A stretch of 12,363 nucleotides of DNA from Clostridiales bacterium (lineage in GTDB: Bacteria > Bacillota > Clostridia > Saccharofermentanales > UBA5734): assembly GCA_003532195.1 (NCBI GenBank), contig DOFA01000235.1, positions 1 to 12,363 of the forward strand, read 5' to 3'. The translations under genes were made by a program, and so were the position numbers. This document shows, piece by piece, positions 1 to 6,190 of the stretch (the first letter of the stretch is position 1; each line of letters opens with the position of its first letter). The notes beneath the pieces were generated by a model that was not told the DNA's origin, ran no database searches, and saw only the letters and a program-made list of their open reading frames with translations.

Positions 1-1
1 G

Positions 2-688
2 GCCGAACTGATCAACCGGTTCCGCATCAACTGCCGCAATGTCTATACGTTCAACCTCGACGAGTGGGCCAACGAGAATGGGGAAATCGCTCCGGAAAGC
101 TACCCGGCCGGCTTCAACCATTCGTTCATCAAGTCCTTTTTCGCCAAGATCGACCCTGTTTTGCGCATGAAGCGCGAGCAATGCTGCGCGCCGACCACGG
201 AAAATATCCGCGACTACAGCAAACTGATCACCGAATGCGGTGAAGGCGGCGCCGATATCTGCTACAGCGGTCCTGGCTGGGCCGGCCACATTGCTTTTGT
301 CGATCCGGACACGCCGGAGTTTGCCTGCTCCAGCGTCGAAGAATATCTCAAGCTCGACGCCCGCATCGTCACGCTGCACCCGCTGACCATCGCCCAGAAT
401 TCCCTGCACGGCTGTTTCGGCTGCAGCGGCGATATCGCCAATGTCCCGCCGAAAGCGGCCTCGATCGGCCCCGCCGACGTGGTGCGCAGCCGCAACCGCT
501 TCGAGATGCACGCTTTGACGACCATGGGCACTTACTCCTCATGGCAGCGCCTGACCTCGCGCCTCGTGCTGTACGGGCCGGTGACGCCCCAGGTTCCTTC
601 CTCGATCCTGCAGCTGCTGCCGACGTCCGTTTATGTCAGCGAATCGATAGCCGAACCGATTGAAGTGATGGAGCGGGTGGGCTACTAA
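2..688 (+). CDS. NagB-superfamily sugar-phosphate isomerase/deaminase homologue, 5' end missing
   Basis: The reading frame is open from base 2 to the TAA at 686-688, so the gene begins upstream of the window. It aligns without large gaps to the complete paralogue at 8493-9434, roughly 60% identical by eye, which shows that about 85 N-terminal residues are missing. Landmarks are LDEW (matching the MDEY active-site turn of glucosamine-6-phosphate deaminase), SGPGWAGHIAFVDP (matching GxGxDGHIAFNEP), the long shared block around HPLTIAQNSLHG, and PPKAASIGP near the family's TVG turn. In E. coli NagB the catalytic loop holds Asp141, His143 and Glu148; here the positions read Ala, His and Asp. The fold is therefore secure, but the reaction need not be deamination of glucosamine-6-phosphate. 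The gene sits 23 bases before an SDR gene and is probably in its operon. Cytoplasmic. Confidence 0.8.
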   Translation, partial: AELINRFRINCRNVYTFNLDEWANENGEIAPESYPAGFNHSFIKSFFAKIDPVLRMKREQCCAPTTENIRDYSKLITECGEGGADICYSGPGWAGHIAFVDPDTPEFACSSVEEYLKLDARIVTLHPLTIAQNSLHGCFGCSGDIANVPPKAASIGPADVVRSRNRFEMHALTTMGTYSSWQRLTSRLVLYGPVTPQVPSSILQLLPTSVYVSESIAEPIEVMERVGY

Positions 689-711
689 AGTAACATCAGG
701 AGGATTGTTCT

Positions 712-1509
712 ATGCGCCAGATTGCTGATCTGTTTGATTTATCCGGAAAAACCGCCATCGTCACCGGCGGGTATGGCACCTACGGCCATACGCTATCGGA
801 GGCGCTGGCTGAGGCCGGAGCCTTGGTGATCATTGCCTCGCGCGATGTAGAGAAATGCCGCCAGGAGGCCGACAAACTGGCCGACCGCGGCCTGAAAGCA
901 GCCGCCCTCCCCCTGGACCAGGGGGATGAAGCCTCGATCCAGAACCTGATCCGCACGGTCGCCGAACGGTACGGGCACCTGGACATTCTGGTCAACAATG
1001 CCGTGCTGCGGTCAGCGCCGCAGGACATTGACAATATGACGGTGTCGGAATGGCAAAAGCAGCAGCTCGTTAATTCGACCGGCCTGGCGGTCATCTGCCG
1101 CGAAGCGGTACAAGTCATGCGCAAGCAGAAGTCGGGGTCGATCATCAACATATCCTCGATCCAGGGGTCGGTCGGCCCGCATTTTCCCGTCTACGGCAGC
1201 ACCGGTATGACCAGCCCGGCCTATTATACTTATGAGAAGTGGGGCATGGTCGGCCTGACCAAGTGGATGGCCAACCGCTACGGACCGGATAATATCCGCG
1301 TCAACTGCATCAGCCCCGGCGGATACAATCCCAGCCTGACCCGGGATGAAGCCAACGAATTCGTCCAGAACTACAAGAAACTGACGCCGATGGGCCGTTT
1401 TGCCGAAGAGGACGACCTCAAGGGCCCGATTGTGTTCCTGGCGTCAGACGCGTCCAAGTATGTCACCGGCCACAATCTGCTGGTCGACGGCGGCTGGACC
1501 AGCTGGTAA
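712..1509 (+). CDS. SDR-family NAD(P)-dependent oxidoreductase, catalytically complete
   Basis: A 265-residue classical short-chain dehydrogenase/reductase, the normal length for the family. The ATG at 712 follows AGGAGG at 698-703. Visible motifs are the nucleotide-binding TGGYGTYG (residues 18-25), NNA (95-97), catalytic Ser149 in INISS, the Tyr172-x3-Lys176 pair, SPGG (201-204), and the C-terminal VTGHNLLVDGG strand typical of gluconate 5-dehydrogenase or 2-deoxygluconate 3-dehydrogenase relatives. It would oxidise a hydroxyl or reduce a keto group on a small sugar or polyol with NAD(P). The exact substrate cannot be read. It lies between a NagB-like gene and a Gfo/Idh/MocA gene on the same strand, so it is probably part of one catabolic operon. 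All of Asn, Ser, Tyr and Lys are present, unlike the SDR at 6191-6982. Confidence 0.9.
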   Translation: MRQIADLFDLSGKTAIVTGGYGTYGHTLSEALAEAGALVIIASRDVEKCRQEADKLADRGLKAAALPLDQGDEASIQNLIRTVAERYGHLDILVNNAVLRSAPQDIDNMTVSEWQKQQLVNSTGLAVICREAVQVMRKQKSGSIINISSIQGSVGPHFPVYGSTGMTSPAYYTYEKWGMVGLTKWMANRYGPDNIRVNCISPGGYNPSLTRDEANEFVQNYKKLTPMGRFAEEDDLKGPIVFLASDASKYVTGHNLLVDGGWTSW

Positions 1510-1582
1510 ACAAACAGAAAATGCCGGCCTTTCATGACCGGATACCCGGACGGCTGCCGTTCCTATTGACAGGAGGTTCCCG

Positions 1583-2593
1583 ATGAAAGCACTGGTTGTT
1601 GGTTTAGGCTCCATGGGCGGCAAGCGCATGCGCATACTCAAGGAAATGGGCATCGAGACGATCGGTGTCGACATGCGGGAAGCCAGGCGGCAGCAAGCCT
1701 GGCAGCAGTACGGCGTCCGGGCATTCCCGGATTTTGAGGCTGCCCTGCTGGAAAAACCTGACCTCCTCCTGGTCTGCACCTGGCCGCATGATCATATGCG
1801 CTATGTGCGCCGCGCGCTGGAGCAGGGCATCCATGTTTTTTCCGAAGACACCTGCATGGACGACCTGGATCAGCTCACTGAGGTTATCGAACTAGCCCGC
1901 AGCAAACCGCACCTGGTCGCGGCTCCCAGCTGCACAATGCGCTACCACGTTTGCATCCAGAAAATTAAGGAAATCATTGACAGCGGAGTGCTCGGCCCCC
2001 GGGAAAGGTCCTTTGCGACTTATCACGGCGGATCCTATCTGCCTGACTGGCACACCTATGAAGGTCTGGGGGACTATTATGCCGGCCAGAGGAAAACTGG
2101 TGGCGGCTGCGACATGATCACCTTCGAGTTTGACTGGCTGTGCTGGCTGCTCGGCGACGTCCGCAAAGTCAGCGCCCTGGCTCGCAAAAATGCCACCTAT
2201 GACGCCGATATTTTCGATACCTACCAGATCCTGGCCGAGCTCGAAGCAGGCAACATCCTGACCGCGACCATCGATGTCGTGACGCGCTACGCCAACCGCT
2301 ACTTCCGCTATGTCACGGAAAAAGGCGAAATCTACTGGGAAATCAACACCCACACCGTCAGGCTCCACACCGGCGACACCGACACCTGGCGGATCATCAG
2401 CGAAAAGCCGGTCAGCGGCCCGGCTTCAAGCTGGAGCCTGTTTGACATCTATCGCGACGAGGTCCGCGTATTTCTCGAAGCCTGCCAGGGCAAGACAAAA
2501 TACCCGATCGGGTTTGATAACGACCTGCGCATGTGCCGGCTGGTCCAGGCCTGCGAAAAAAGCAGCGAAGAGGGCGTATTTGTTTCACTATAA
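1583..2593 (+). CDS. Gfo/Idh/MocA-family protein lacking the usual catalytic Lys and His
   Basis: A 336-residue protein with the N-terminal Rossmann motif GLGSMGG (residues 7-13) and a C-terminal Gfo/Idh/MocA fold ending in a helix with FDNDLRMCRLVQAC. The ATG at 1583 follows AGGAGG at 1571-1576. Family members normally carry EKP, whose Lys is catalytic, after the HV strand; here the aligned residues are S87-E88-D89-T90, so Lys is replaced by Asp. The second catalytic element, DxxxHxxD before WLLG, aligns as Asp177, Phe181 and Asp184, so the His is gone too. It probably still binds NAD(P), but redox chemistry by the standard inositol-dehydrogenase mechanism is doubtful. It lies 73 bases after the SDR gene; CCGG-rich short repeats occur in that gap without a clear terminator. 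It is the last gene of the plus-strand operon. Confidence 0.88.
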   Translation: MKALVVGLGSMGGKRMRILKEMGIETIGVDMREARRQQAWQQYGVRAFPDFEAALLEKPDLLLVCTWPHDHMRYVRRALEQGIHVFSEDTCMDDLDQLTEVIELARSKPHLVAAPSCTMRYHVCIQKIKEIIDSGVLGPRERSFATYHGGSYLPDWHTYEGLGDYYAGQRKTGGGCDMITFEFDWLCWLLGDVRKVSALARKNATYDADIFDTYQILAELEAGNILTATIDVVTRYANRYFRYVTEKGEIYWEINTHTVRLHTGDTDTWRIISEKPVSGPASSWSLFDIYRDEVRVFLEACQGKTKYPIGFDNDLRMCRLVQACEKSSEEGVFVSL

Positions 2594-2600
2594 TAACCTG

Positions 2601-2675
2601 AAGGTCTCTATGTTCTGCAGCTCGCATCCGCAGACCGAAGGTCGAGGACAGCGAGCGAAAGAATGTAGAGACCTT
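2601..2675. repeat. 75-base structured hairpin repeat, copy A
   Basis: The outer arms 2601-2616 (AAGGTCTCTATGTTCT) and 2660-2675 pair over about 16 bases with one wobble. A second stem pairs GCTCGC (2620-2625) with GCGAGC (2651-2656). A third pairs GACC (2633-2636) with GGTC (2640-2643) around a GAA loop. Between the second and third stems lie ATCCGCA and GAGGACA, able to form a 3-bp TCC/GGA step. Copy B at 3755-3830 has the same design and orientation with a different apical stem. The right edge coincides with the stop codon of the minus-strand pseudogene. Weak similarity to copy B continues about 10 bases to the left, into the stop codon of the Gfo gene. It may act as a two-way terminator or be a REP/MITE-like element; there is no good T-run. 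The family is not recognised. Confidence 0.8.
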
Positions 2676-3647
2676 TATTTGAGTAAGTACCTCGTTGTTT
2701 TCCCATTGCCGATTTTAGCAATCATGTTGTCTGTCAACATTTTTTTCAAAAGCATGATTGTTCGCGTTGTGCCAAGCCCGATGTGCTGTTCGAGGTCTTT
2801 TCTTGTTGCAGACCCATGTTCATGGATATATTTTAGAACACTCTCAAAAGTCCCTGGCATTGTTTCAGTCTTTTGAGTTTCACTTTCCGACTTATAATGG
2901 CAATTGGGCAGTATAACACGAAAAGCGCCGTCGGCATTTTCAAAGGTAGGCTTTCTTAAGTATCCTGAATAACTGCCCATGATTTTCCCGATGCCTGTGC
3001 CATAAGATTCAATCAGACGCATTCTGTAAAACAGTGCTGCAAGCTTCTCGTTTCTCGACTGGGAAGCCCCCATCATGATTGCGTCAATCGATAACCCAGA
3101 GATCAAACCACCCAGCGAAACAAATTCTATCCTATCGGAATACAAATTGATAAACGTGCTGCCACTGAAACAATAGTCACGATGGATTATTGCATTGAGC
3201 AAGGCCTCGCGAACGGCGTCCGGCGGATAATCTCGCTCATCGGTTCCCTGAAAAATGGCGAGCTTTATGGAATGTTTGCACTGATCGGACAGCAGCAGCC
3301 CCAGATTTGTATAAATATCATCGCTCGTAAGAGTCATCTTCCGATTCTTTGATCATTTTTCTAATCGCATCTTCAGAGGCAGGAACAGACGACGTGCCCT
3401 GTCGAATATAGACACCGGATGGCTTCATGCCCTTATCGCGTAAATAATAGGGTTGTTTTGTTCCAGACCCGATCGATATTTTGATAGCGGTTTTCCCATT
3501 TTCTTGTACGTAGTCAAATTGAGTGAACAGGGTCACGTCCGGACTAATTCCGTCACCATCTGTATTTGCAAACGCCACAACATCCTTTTTGAGTTCAGGA
3601 ACAAACTTCTCTTTCAATTCAATTTGATTGGTTTCCGGTATCCTCAC
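2675..3647 (-). pseudogene. Broken AlbA_2 (Schlafen-type) / RecG-C ATP-binding protein gene with internal deletions
   Basis: Two overlapping frames encode parts of one known protein type. Frame 1 (3647-3318, 109 aa) begins with RIPETNQIELKEK and VVAFANTDG, then jumps to SPDVTLF and ends PYYLRDKG...VYIRQGTSSVPASE...MIKESEDDSYE, the AlbA_2 domain. Frame 2 (3337-2675) resumes at DDIYTNLGLLLSDQC, contains RDYPPDAVREALLNAIIHRDY (the N-box of the HATPase_c_4/RecG-C domain) and ESYGTGIGKIM, and ends in a winged helix. From memory of intact homologues, three stretches of roughly 35-45 residues are missing: after ANTDG, between DSYE and DDIYTN (with a frame change), and after AIFQGT. Frame 1 probably starts at GTG 3647, six bases after GGAGG (3654-3658), rather than TTG 3662. 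Intact relatives bind ATP and are usually annotated as transcriptional regulators or putative helicases; this copy is unlikely to work. Confidence 0.75.
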
Positions 3648-3653
3648 TTCGCG

Positions 3654-3658
3654 CCTCC
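3654..3658 (-). promoter_or_regulatory. Ribosome binding site for the AlbA_2 pseudogene
   Basis: GGAGG on the minus strand lies six bases before GTG 3647. The same site is far too close to serve the upstream in-frame TTG at 3662, so it fixes the start at GTG. Confidence 0.6.
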
Positions 3659-3670
3659 GCAAGTCGTTCC

Positions 3671-3689
3671 ATCTATCTATCTATCTATC
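3671..3689. repeat. Tetranucleotide microsatellite (ATCT), nearly five copies
   Basis: The sequence ATCTATCTATCTATCTATC is a perfect short tandem repeat. On the minus strand it reads GATA repeats in the presumed leader of the AlbA_2 gene, between its ribosome site and the large inverted repeat. Such tracts can change copy number by slippage; nothing in a single sequence shows that this one does. Confidence 0.85.
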
Positions 3690-3732
3690 ATTCTATCACT
3701 GATAATAACACCAGTCAGTGATAGAATGATAG
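3685..3732. promoter_or_regulatory. 18-bp perfect inverted repeat, probable operator upstream of the AlbA_2 gene
   Basis: The arms 3685-3702 (CTATCATTCTATCACTGA) and 3715-3732 are exact reverse complements separated by 12 bases. Each arm holds two CTATCA half-sites spaced by two bases, so four half-sites are arranged symmetrically. It lies upstream of the minus-strand AlbA_2 gene, where a repressor site overlapping the promoter would be expected. The TCAGTGATAGA part resembles a tet operator half, but no TetR gene is present. It could also form a hairpin in RNA. Operator function is inferred from position and symmetry. Confidence 0.55.
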
Positions 3733-3754
3733 TATCATTTCCGATATAAACCTT

Positions 3755-3830
3755 AAGGTTCCTATATTCTGGAGCTCGCATCCGCAGCCGCACCGCGGCG
3801 AGGACAGCGAGCGAAAGAACATAGAGACCT
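3755..3830. repeat. 76-base structured hairpin repeat, copy B
   Basis: Same design and orientation as copy A at 2601-2675. The outer arms (from 3755 and up to 3830) pair over about 15 bases with two mismatches. GCTCGC (3774-3779) pairs with GCGAGC (3807-3812). The apical stem is GCCGC (3787-3791) with GCGGC (3795-3799) around ACC, where copy A has GACC/GGTC around GAA. Both sides changed together and each gained one base, while ATCCGCA and GAGGACA next to the stem stayed identical. It ends 37 bases from the stop codon of the membrane protein gene and stands upstream of the AlbA_2 pseudogene on the minus strand. Confidence 0.8.
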
Positions 3831-3867
3831 CATCCTAAAGTATTTCTCAAACCAAGCCACGTTCTCT

Positions 3868-4641
3868 TTACTGATCAAGCGGTACCAGGGGTACGTGACC
3901 GGCCGCCGCGATAGCCTCAGCCACCTGGCTGGCTTCATTCTCATGGCCTTCTGGTACCGGAATGCGGCAATGGTGCTGCTGGTAGCCATACCGCTGGAAT
4001 AGGGCAAAATCAATATCGATGACCAGACCCTGCTTGTTTTTGCGCAGCAAGACACGGTTGAGCCTGGTCAGGGGCGCCTTCCATTGGACATACTCACCCA
4101 TAACCCAGGCACTGTAGAGGCCAACATAGACATCAGGCTGCGATTTTTTGTGGCGGCGATGGGCAAGCCAGGGCGCCAGGAATGCTGCCAGGGCAACGAT
4201 GCCCAGCACGCCCAGCATGATAGCCAGAAACAGCCATGCTTCATCAATATCATCAAAACCGAAAAGCAGGAAAAGACCGCCAATAACAACAAAAAATACA
4301 ATCACAATCAGTAGGATGGCACGGTTGCCGGACTGGCGCTGAGACATCTCTTTGTCAATGGCAGCCTGCTTCTCTTGAATCGGAAAAATCCAGTGGGCCA
4401 GAAGCTCCCTATCATGACGGAACAGTCGGTCCAACCGCCTGGCCTGGGCCGCGAAGATTACGCTCATGATCAAGAAAGTCAACCCCAGCAGGAGGCCGAC
4501 CATAATCAACCAGTACCAGTTAAAATCATCGAGCCAGATTCCCGCCAGGATCATGGCTGCTCCGGCTATGGTCAGGATCACTGAAACGAGGGTCCATGTA
4601 CGGGCATTGTTCCTGGGGCTAAGCTTTGCCATTTTATTCAT
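3868..4641 (-). CDS. Four-helix membrane protein of unknown function, coupled to AbiEi
   Basis: 257 residues, not recognised. Hydrophobic segments at about 15-37, 42-65, 107-128 and 135-160 give two hairpins of membrane helices. Between them is a charged cytoplasmic-looking stretch (QARRLDRLFRHDRELLAH), and a soluble tail of about 95 residues follows (DVYVGLYSAWVMGEYVQW ... IDIDFALFQRYGYQ). The ATG at 4641 has AGGAGG six bases upstream, inside the end of the AbiEi gene, and overlaps that gene's stop by 8 bases, which suggests translational coupling. The first residues, MNKMAKLSP, resemble the opening that AbiEii nucleotidyltransferase toxins often have at this position (from memory). The gene may therefore have been joined to the start of a lost toxin gene, or it may be a new partner of the antitoxin. 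No signal peptide apart from the first helix. Confidence 0.72.
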   Translation of the reverse strand: MNKMAKLSPRNNARTWTLVSVILTIAGAAMILAGIWLDDFNWYWLIMVGLLLGLTFLIMSVIFAAQARRLDRLFRHDRELLAHWIFPIQEKQAAIDKEMSQRQSGNRAILLIVIVFFVVIGGLFLLFGFDDIDEAWLFLAIMLGVLGIVALAAFLAPWLAHRRHKKSQPDVYVGLYSAWVMGEYVQWKAPLTRLNRVLLRKNKQGLVIDIDFALFQRYGYQQHHCRIPVPEGHENEASQVAEAIAAAGHVPLVPLDQ

Positions 4642-5257
4642 AGCTGCCCTCCTTGCAGATTATTCGTATGAAATCGTAAACCCACGCTGTGACACGCTTG
4701 GCCTCATCGAGCATTTTTGTTTTTTCTTCCTCGCTCAATAGCTTTGAGAGACCTCGGATCTCCTTGTCCGACACATTTCCCTTGCCCAGCGCTTTCAGCG
4801 CCTGGACGACGAGTGCGGTTATGTATGATATGTTTATAAGCTCCTTTTTGTTGTCTGTGTGTTTGAATTTCAGCGTCATTCCGTCCGCTTCGTATTCCTT
4901 GTACGGGCCGTCGCTGACATAGAGCCAGACGGCGGGAACCTGCGCAGACAGCCGCAGCAGGTTCAAAGCGGTGTCGCCACAGGGAACGATTGTCCAGCCG
5001 TAGTTCCGGGCTATTGCCTTTGCGACGTCATCAGTGCGAGGCGGGATATATTTATTCATAAGTTCACTGAAACGAGGCTTGACATAGATGCCTCGCATGA
5101 TGCGCTGAAGATATCCTGTAACTTGGAGCCGATCAAGACACATATTTATTTTAACGGATTCCGCGATATCAAAAAAATCAGAGGGGATAAATACAGAACC
5201 CTCTTTTGCGTCTTGTACCCGTTTTTTCACCTGCTCCAGATTATCCGGACGTTTCAT
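4634..5257 (-). CDS. AbiEi-family (DUF6088) type IV antitoxin / transcriptional regulator
   Basis: 207 residues from ATG 5257, chosen because GAGG at 5265-5268 lies seven bases upstream; the in-frame GTG 5263 is too close to that site. Residues about 5-60 form the N-terminal winged-helix part (SVFIPSDFFDIAE, LDRLQVTGYLQRIMRGIYVKP). The core has the family signature YGWTIVPCGDTALNLLRLS (about residues 86-104), VPAVWLYVSDGPYKEYEADG and FKHTDN. In known type IV systems AbiEi represses its own operon and counteracts the AbiEii nucleotidyltransferase toxin without binding it. Here no AbiEii follows; a membrane protein gene overlaps the stop by 8 bases instead. The family call is firm; the present role is open. 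Confidence 0.85.
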   Translation of the reverse strand: MKRPDNLEQVKKRVQDAKEGSVFIPSDFFDIAESVKINMCLDRLQVTGYLQRIMRGIYVKPRFSELMNKYIPPRTDDVAKAIARNYGWTIVPCGDTALNLLRLSAQVPAVWLYVSDGPYKEYEADGMTLKFKHTDNKKELINISYITALVVQALKALGKGNVSDKEIRGLSKLLSEEEKTKMLDEAKRVTAWVYDFIRIICKEGSYE

Positions 5258-5282
5258 AAACACGCCTCATTTCGTTATAAAA

Positions 5283-5311
5283 AGCATATACTATTTATAA
5301 CCATAAATCAA
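5283..5311 (-). promoter_or_regulatory. Possible promoter of the AbiEi gene
   Basis: On the minus strand, TTGATT (5311-5306) and TATGCT (5288-5283) are separated by 17 bases, about 25 bases before the ATG at 5257, in an AT-rich stretch. Match to the housekeeping consensus is moderate, so this is tentative. Confidence 0.35.
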
Positions 5312-5371
5312 GCTGTCTATATTAACTATGATCCGTCTGATCGGCGAGGCAGTCGACGGGCAACTGGAACG

Positions 5372-6169
5372 TTATATATTTGTATATCCCCCGTCGACGG
5401 GTATCGACAGGCCGGTCAGATAGGCGGAGGCGTCCGAGGCCAGAAAGAGCAAGGGCCCTTTGATGTCGTCGTTGTTGGCCAGGCGGCCCAGTTGAGTGTG
5501 TTTGGCGTAATTCTCGCTGAAAAGCGGCGGCGTGCGGTCGGATTTCAGGCCGCCGGGGCACAGGGAATTGACCCGGATGCCATACTGGCCGTAATAGCTG
5601 GCGGCGTGGCGGGTCCAGGCGAGTAGGCCGGACTTGTTCAAGGAATAATCATGCCCGTACGCTCCCGCCGCCATGCCGGGTTCGCCGTCGTAGTTGTGTT
5701 TTTCCACGCCGACCAGGCCCATCATGGAGCCGATGTTGATGATCGAACCGCTCTTTTGCCGGATCATCTGATCCCCGACCAGTTTATTTAAGTAAATCAT
5801 GCCGGCGGAATTGACCCGGACTGACCATTCCAGGGCCGCTTCTTCCTGGAACCAGCCGACGCCGCCTTTCGGGATCACTCGGCTGGCATTGACGAAAACA
5901 TCGATCGCCCCAGCTTGTTGGACGACCTGTGCGACCAGCTGGCGGATCGATTCCGGATCTTCCTGGTGGAAGGGCACGACCACAACTTCGCCGCCGCGCT
6001 CGCGCAGCTCCTGGGCCGTGTCCTGGGCCGCTTCCACGGAATGGCTGGCCAGGAATAGTTTGGCGCCAGCGTCGACCAGGGCGATCGAGCAGCTTTTCCC
6101 GTACATGATCCTCCCGCCGGTGATCAGAGCCGTTTTACCTTTTAAGGAAAATAAATCCAGGGTGTTCAT
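5372..6169 (-). CDS. SDR-family NAD(P)-dependent oxidoreductase, catalytically complete
   Basis: 265 residues, ATG 6169 with AAGGAG (6179-6184) nine bases upstream. Motifs: TGGRIMYG (17-24, a variant of TGxxxGxG), VNAS (93-96) in place of NNAG, catalytic Ser148 in INIGS, Tyr175 and Lys179 in YSLNK, CPGG (204-207), and the C-terminal strand SIPVDGGY. It should be an active oxidoreductase on a sugar or polyol. It is the last gene of a three-gene minus-strand operon, 21 bases after the SDR at 6191-6982. The two align along their full length with matching spacing (for example the aligned HTQLGRLA and HTHLKRLA), so they look like a tandem duplication followed by divergence. No clear terminator follows; a palindromic CCCGTCGACGGG lies at the end of the coding sequence. 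Confidence 0.9.
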   Translation of the reverse strand: MNTLDLFSLKGKTALITGGRIMYGKSCSIALVDAGAKLFLASHSVEAAQDTAQELRERGGEVVVVPFHQEDPESIRQLVAQVVQQAGAIDVFVNASRVIPKGGVGWFQEEAALEWSVRVNSAGMIYLNKLVGDQMIRQKSGSIINIGSMMGLVGVEKHNYDGEPGMAAGAYGHDYSLNKSGLLAWTRHAASYYGQYGIRVNSLCPGGLKSDRTPPLFSENYAKHTQLGRLANNDDIKGPLLFLASDASAYLTGLSIPVDGGYTNI

Positions 6170-6190
6170 AACCGCAGGCTCCTTTTTAAT

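Noticed and set aside
2675..3662. Two separate genes on the minus strand (2675-3337 and 3318-3662)
   Set aside because: Each encodes a different part of the same protein family in the right order, and the join at DSYE/DDIYTN is a frame change with missing residues, so they are one broken gene.
3711..3732. tet operator
   Set aside because: An 11-base part resembles tetO, but the palindrome centre is 12 bases wide and there is no TetR or efflux gene nearby.
3787..3800. T-box-like ACCGCG in hairpin copy B
   Set aside because: The surrounding T-box sequence, specifier stem and a downstream aminoacyl-tRNA or amino-acid gene are absent, and copy A lacks this sequence because the apical stem has changed.
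2601..3830. CRISPR array or IS element ends
   Set aside because: Only two copies more than a kilobase apart, internally palindromic, with no transposase or cas gene and no clear target-site duplication.
5351..5400. Repeated CCCGTCGAC near the end of the SDR gene as an attachment site or SDR remnant
   Set aside because: The repeat is only about nine bases and contains the palindrome GTCGAC; one copy is simply the Pro-Val-Asp codons of the gene. Too short to support either idea.
4859..5626. Long plus-strand open frame of 255 codons
   Set aside because: It runs antisense through the AbiEi gene and the SDR gene, crosses their intergenic gap, and shows no recognisable motifs; it is a shadow of the real genes.
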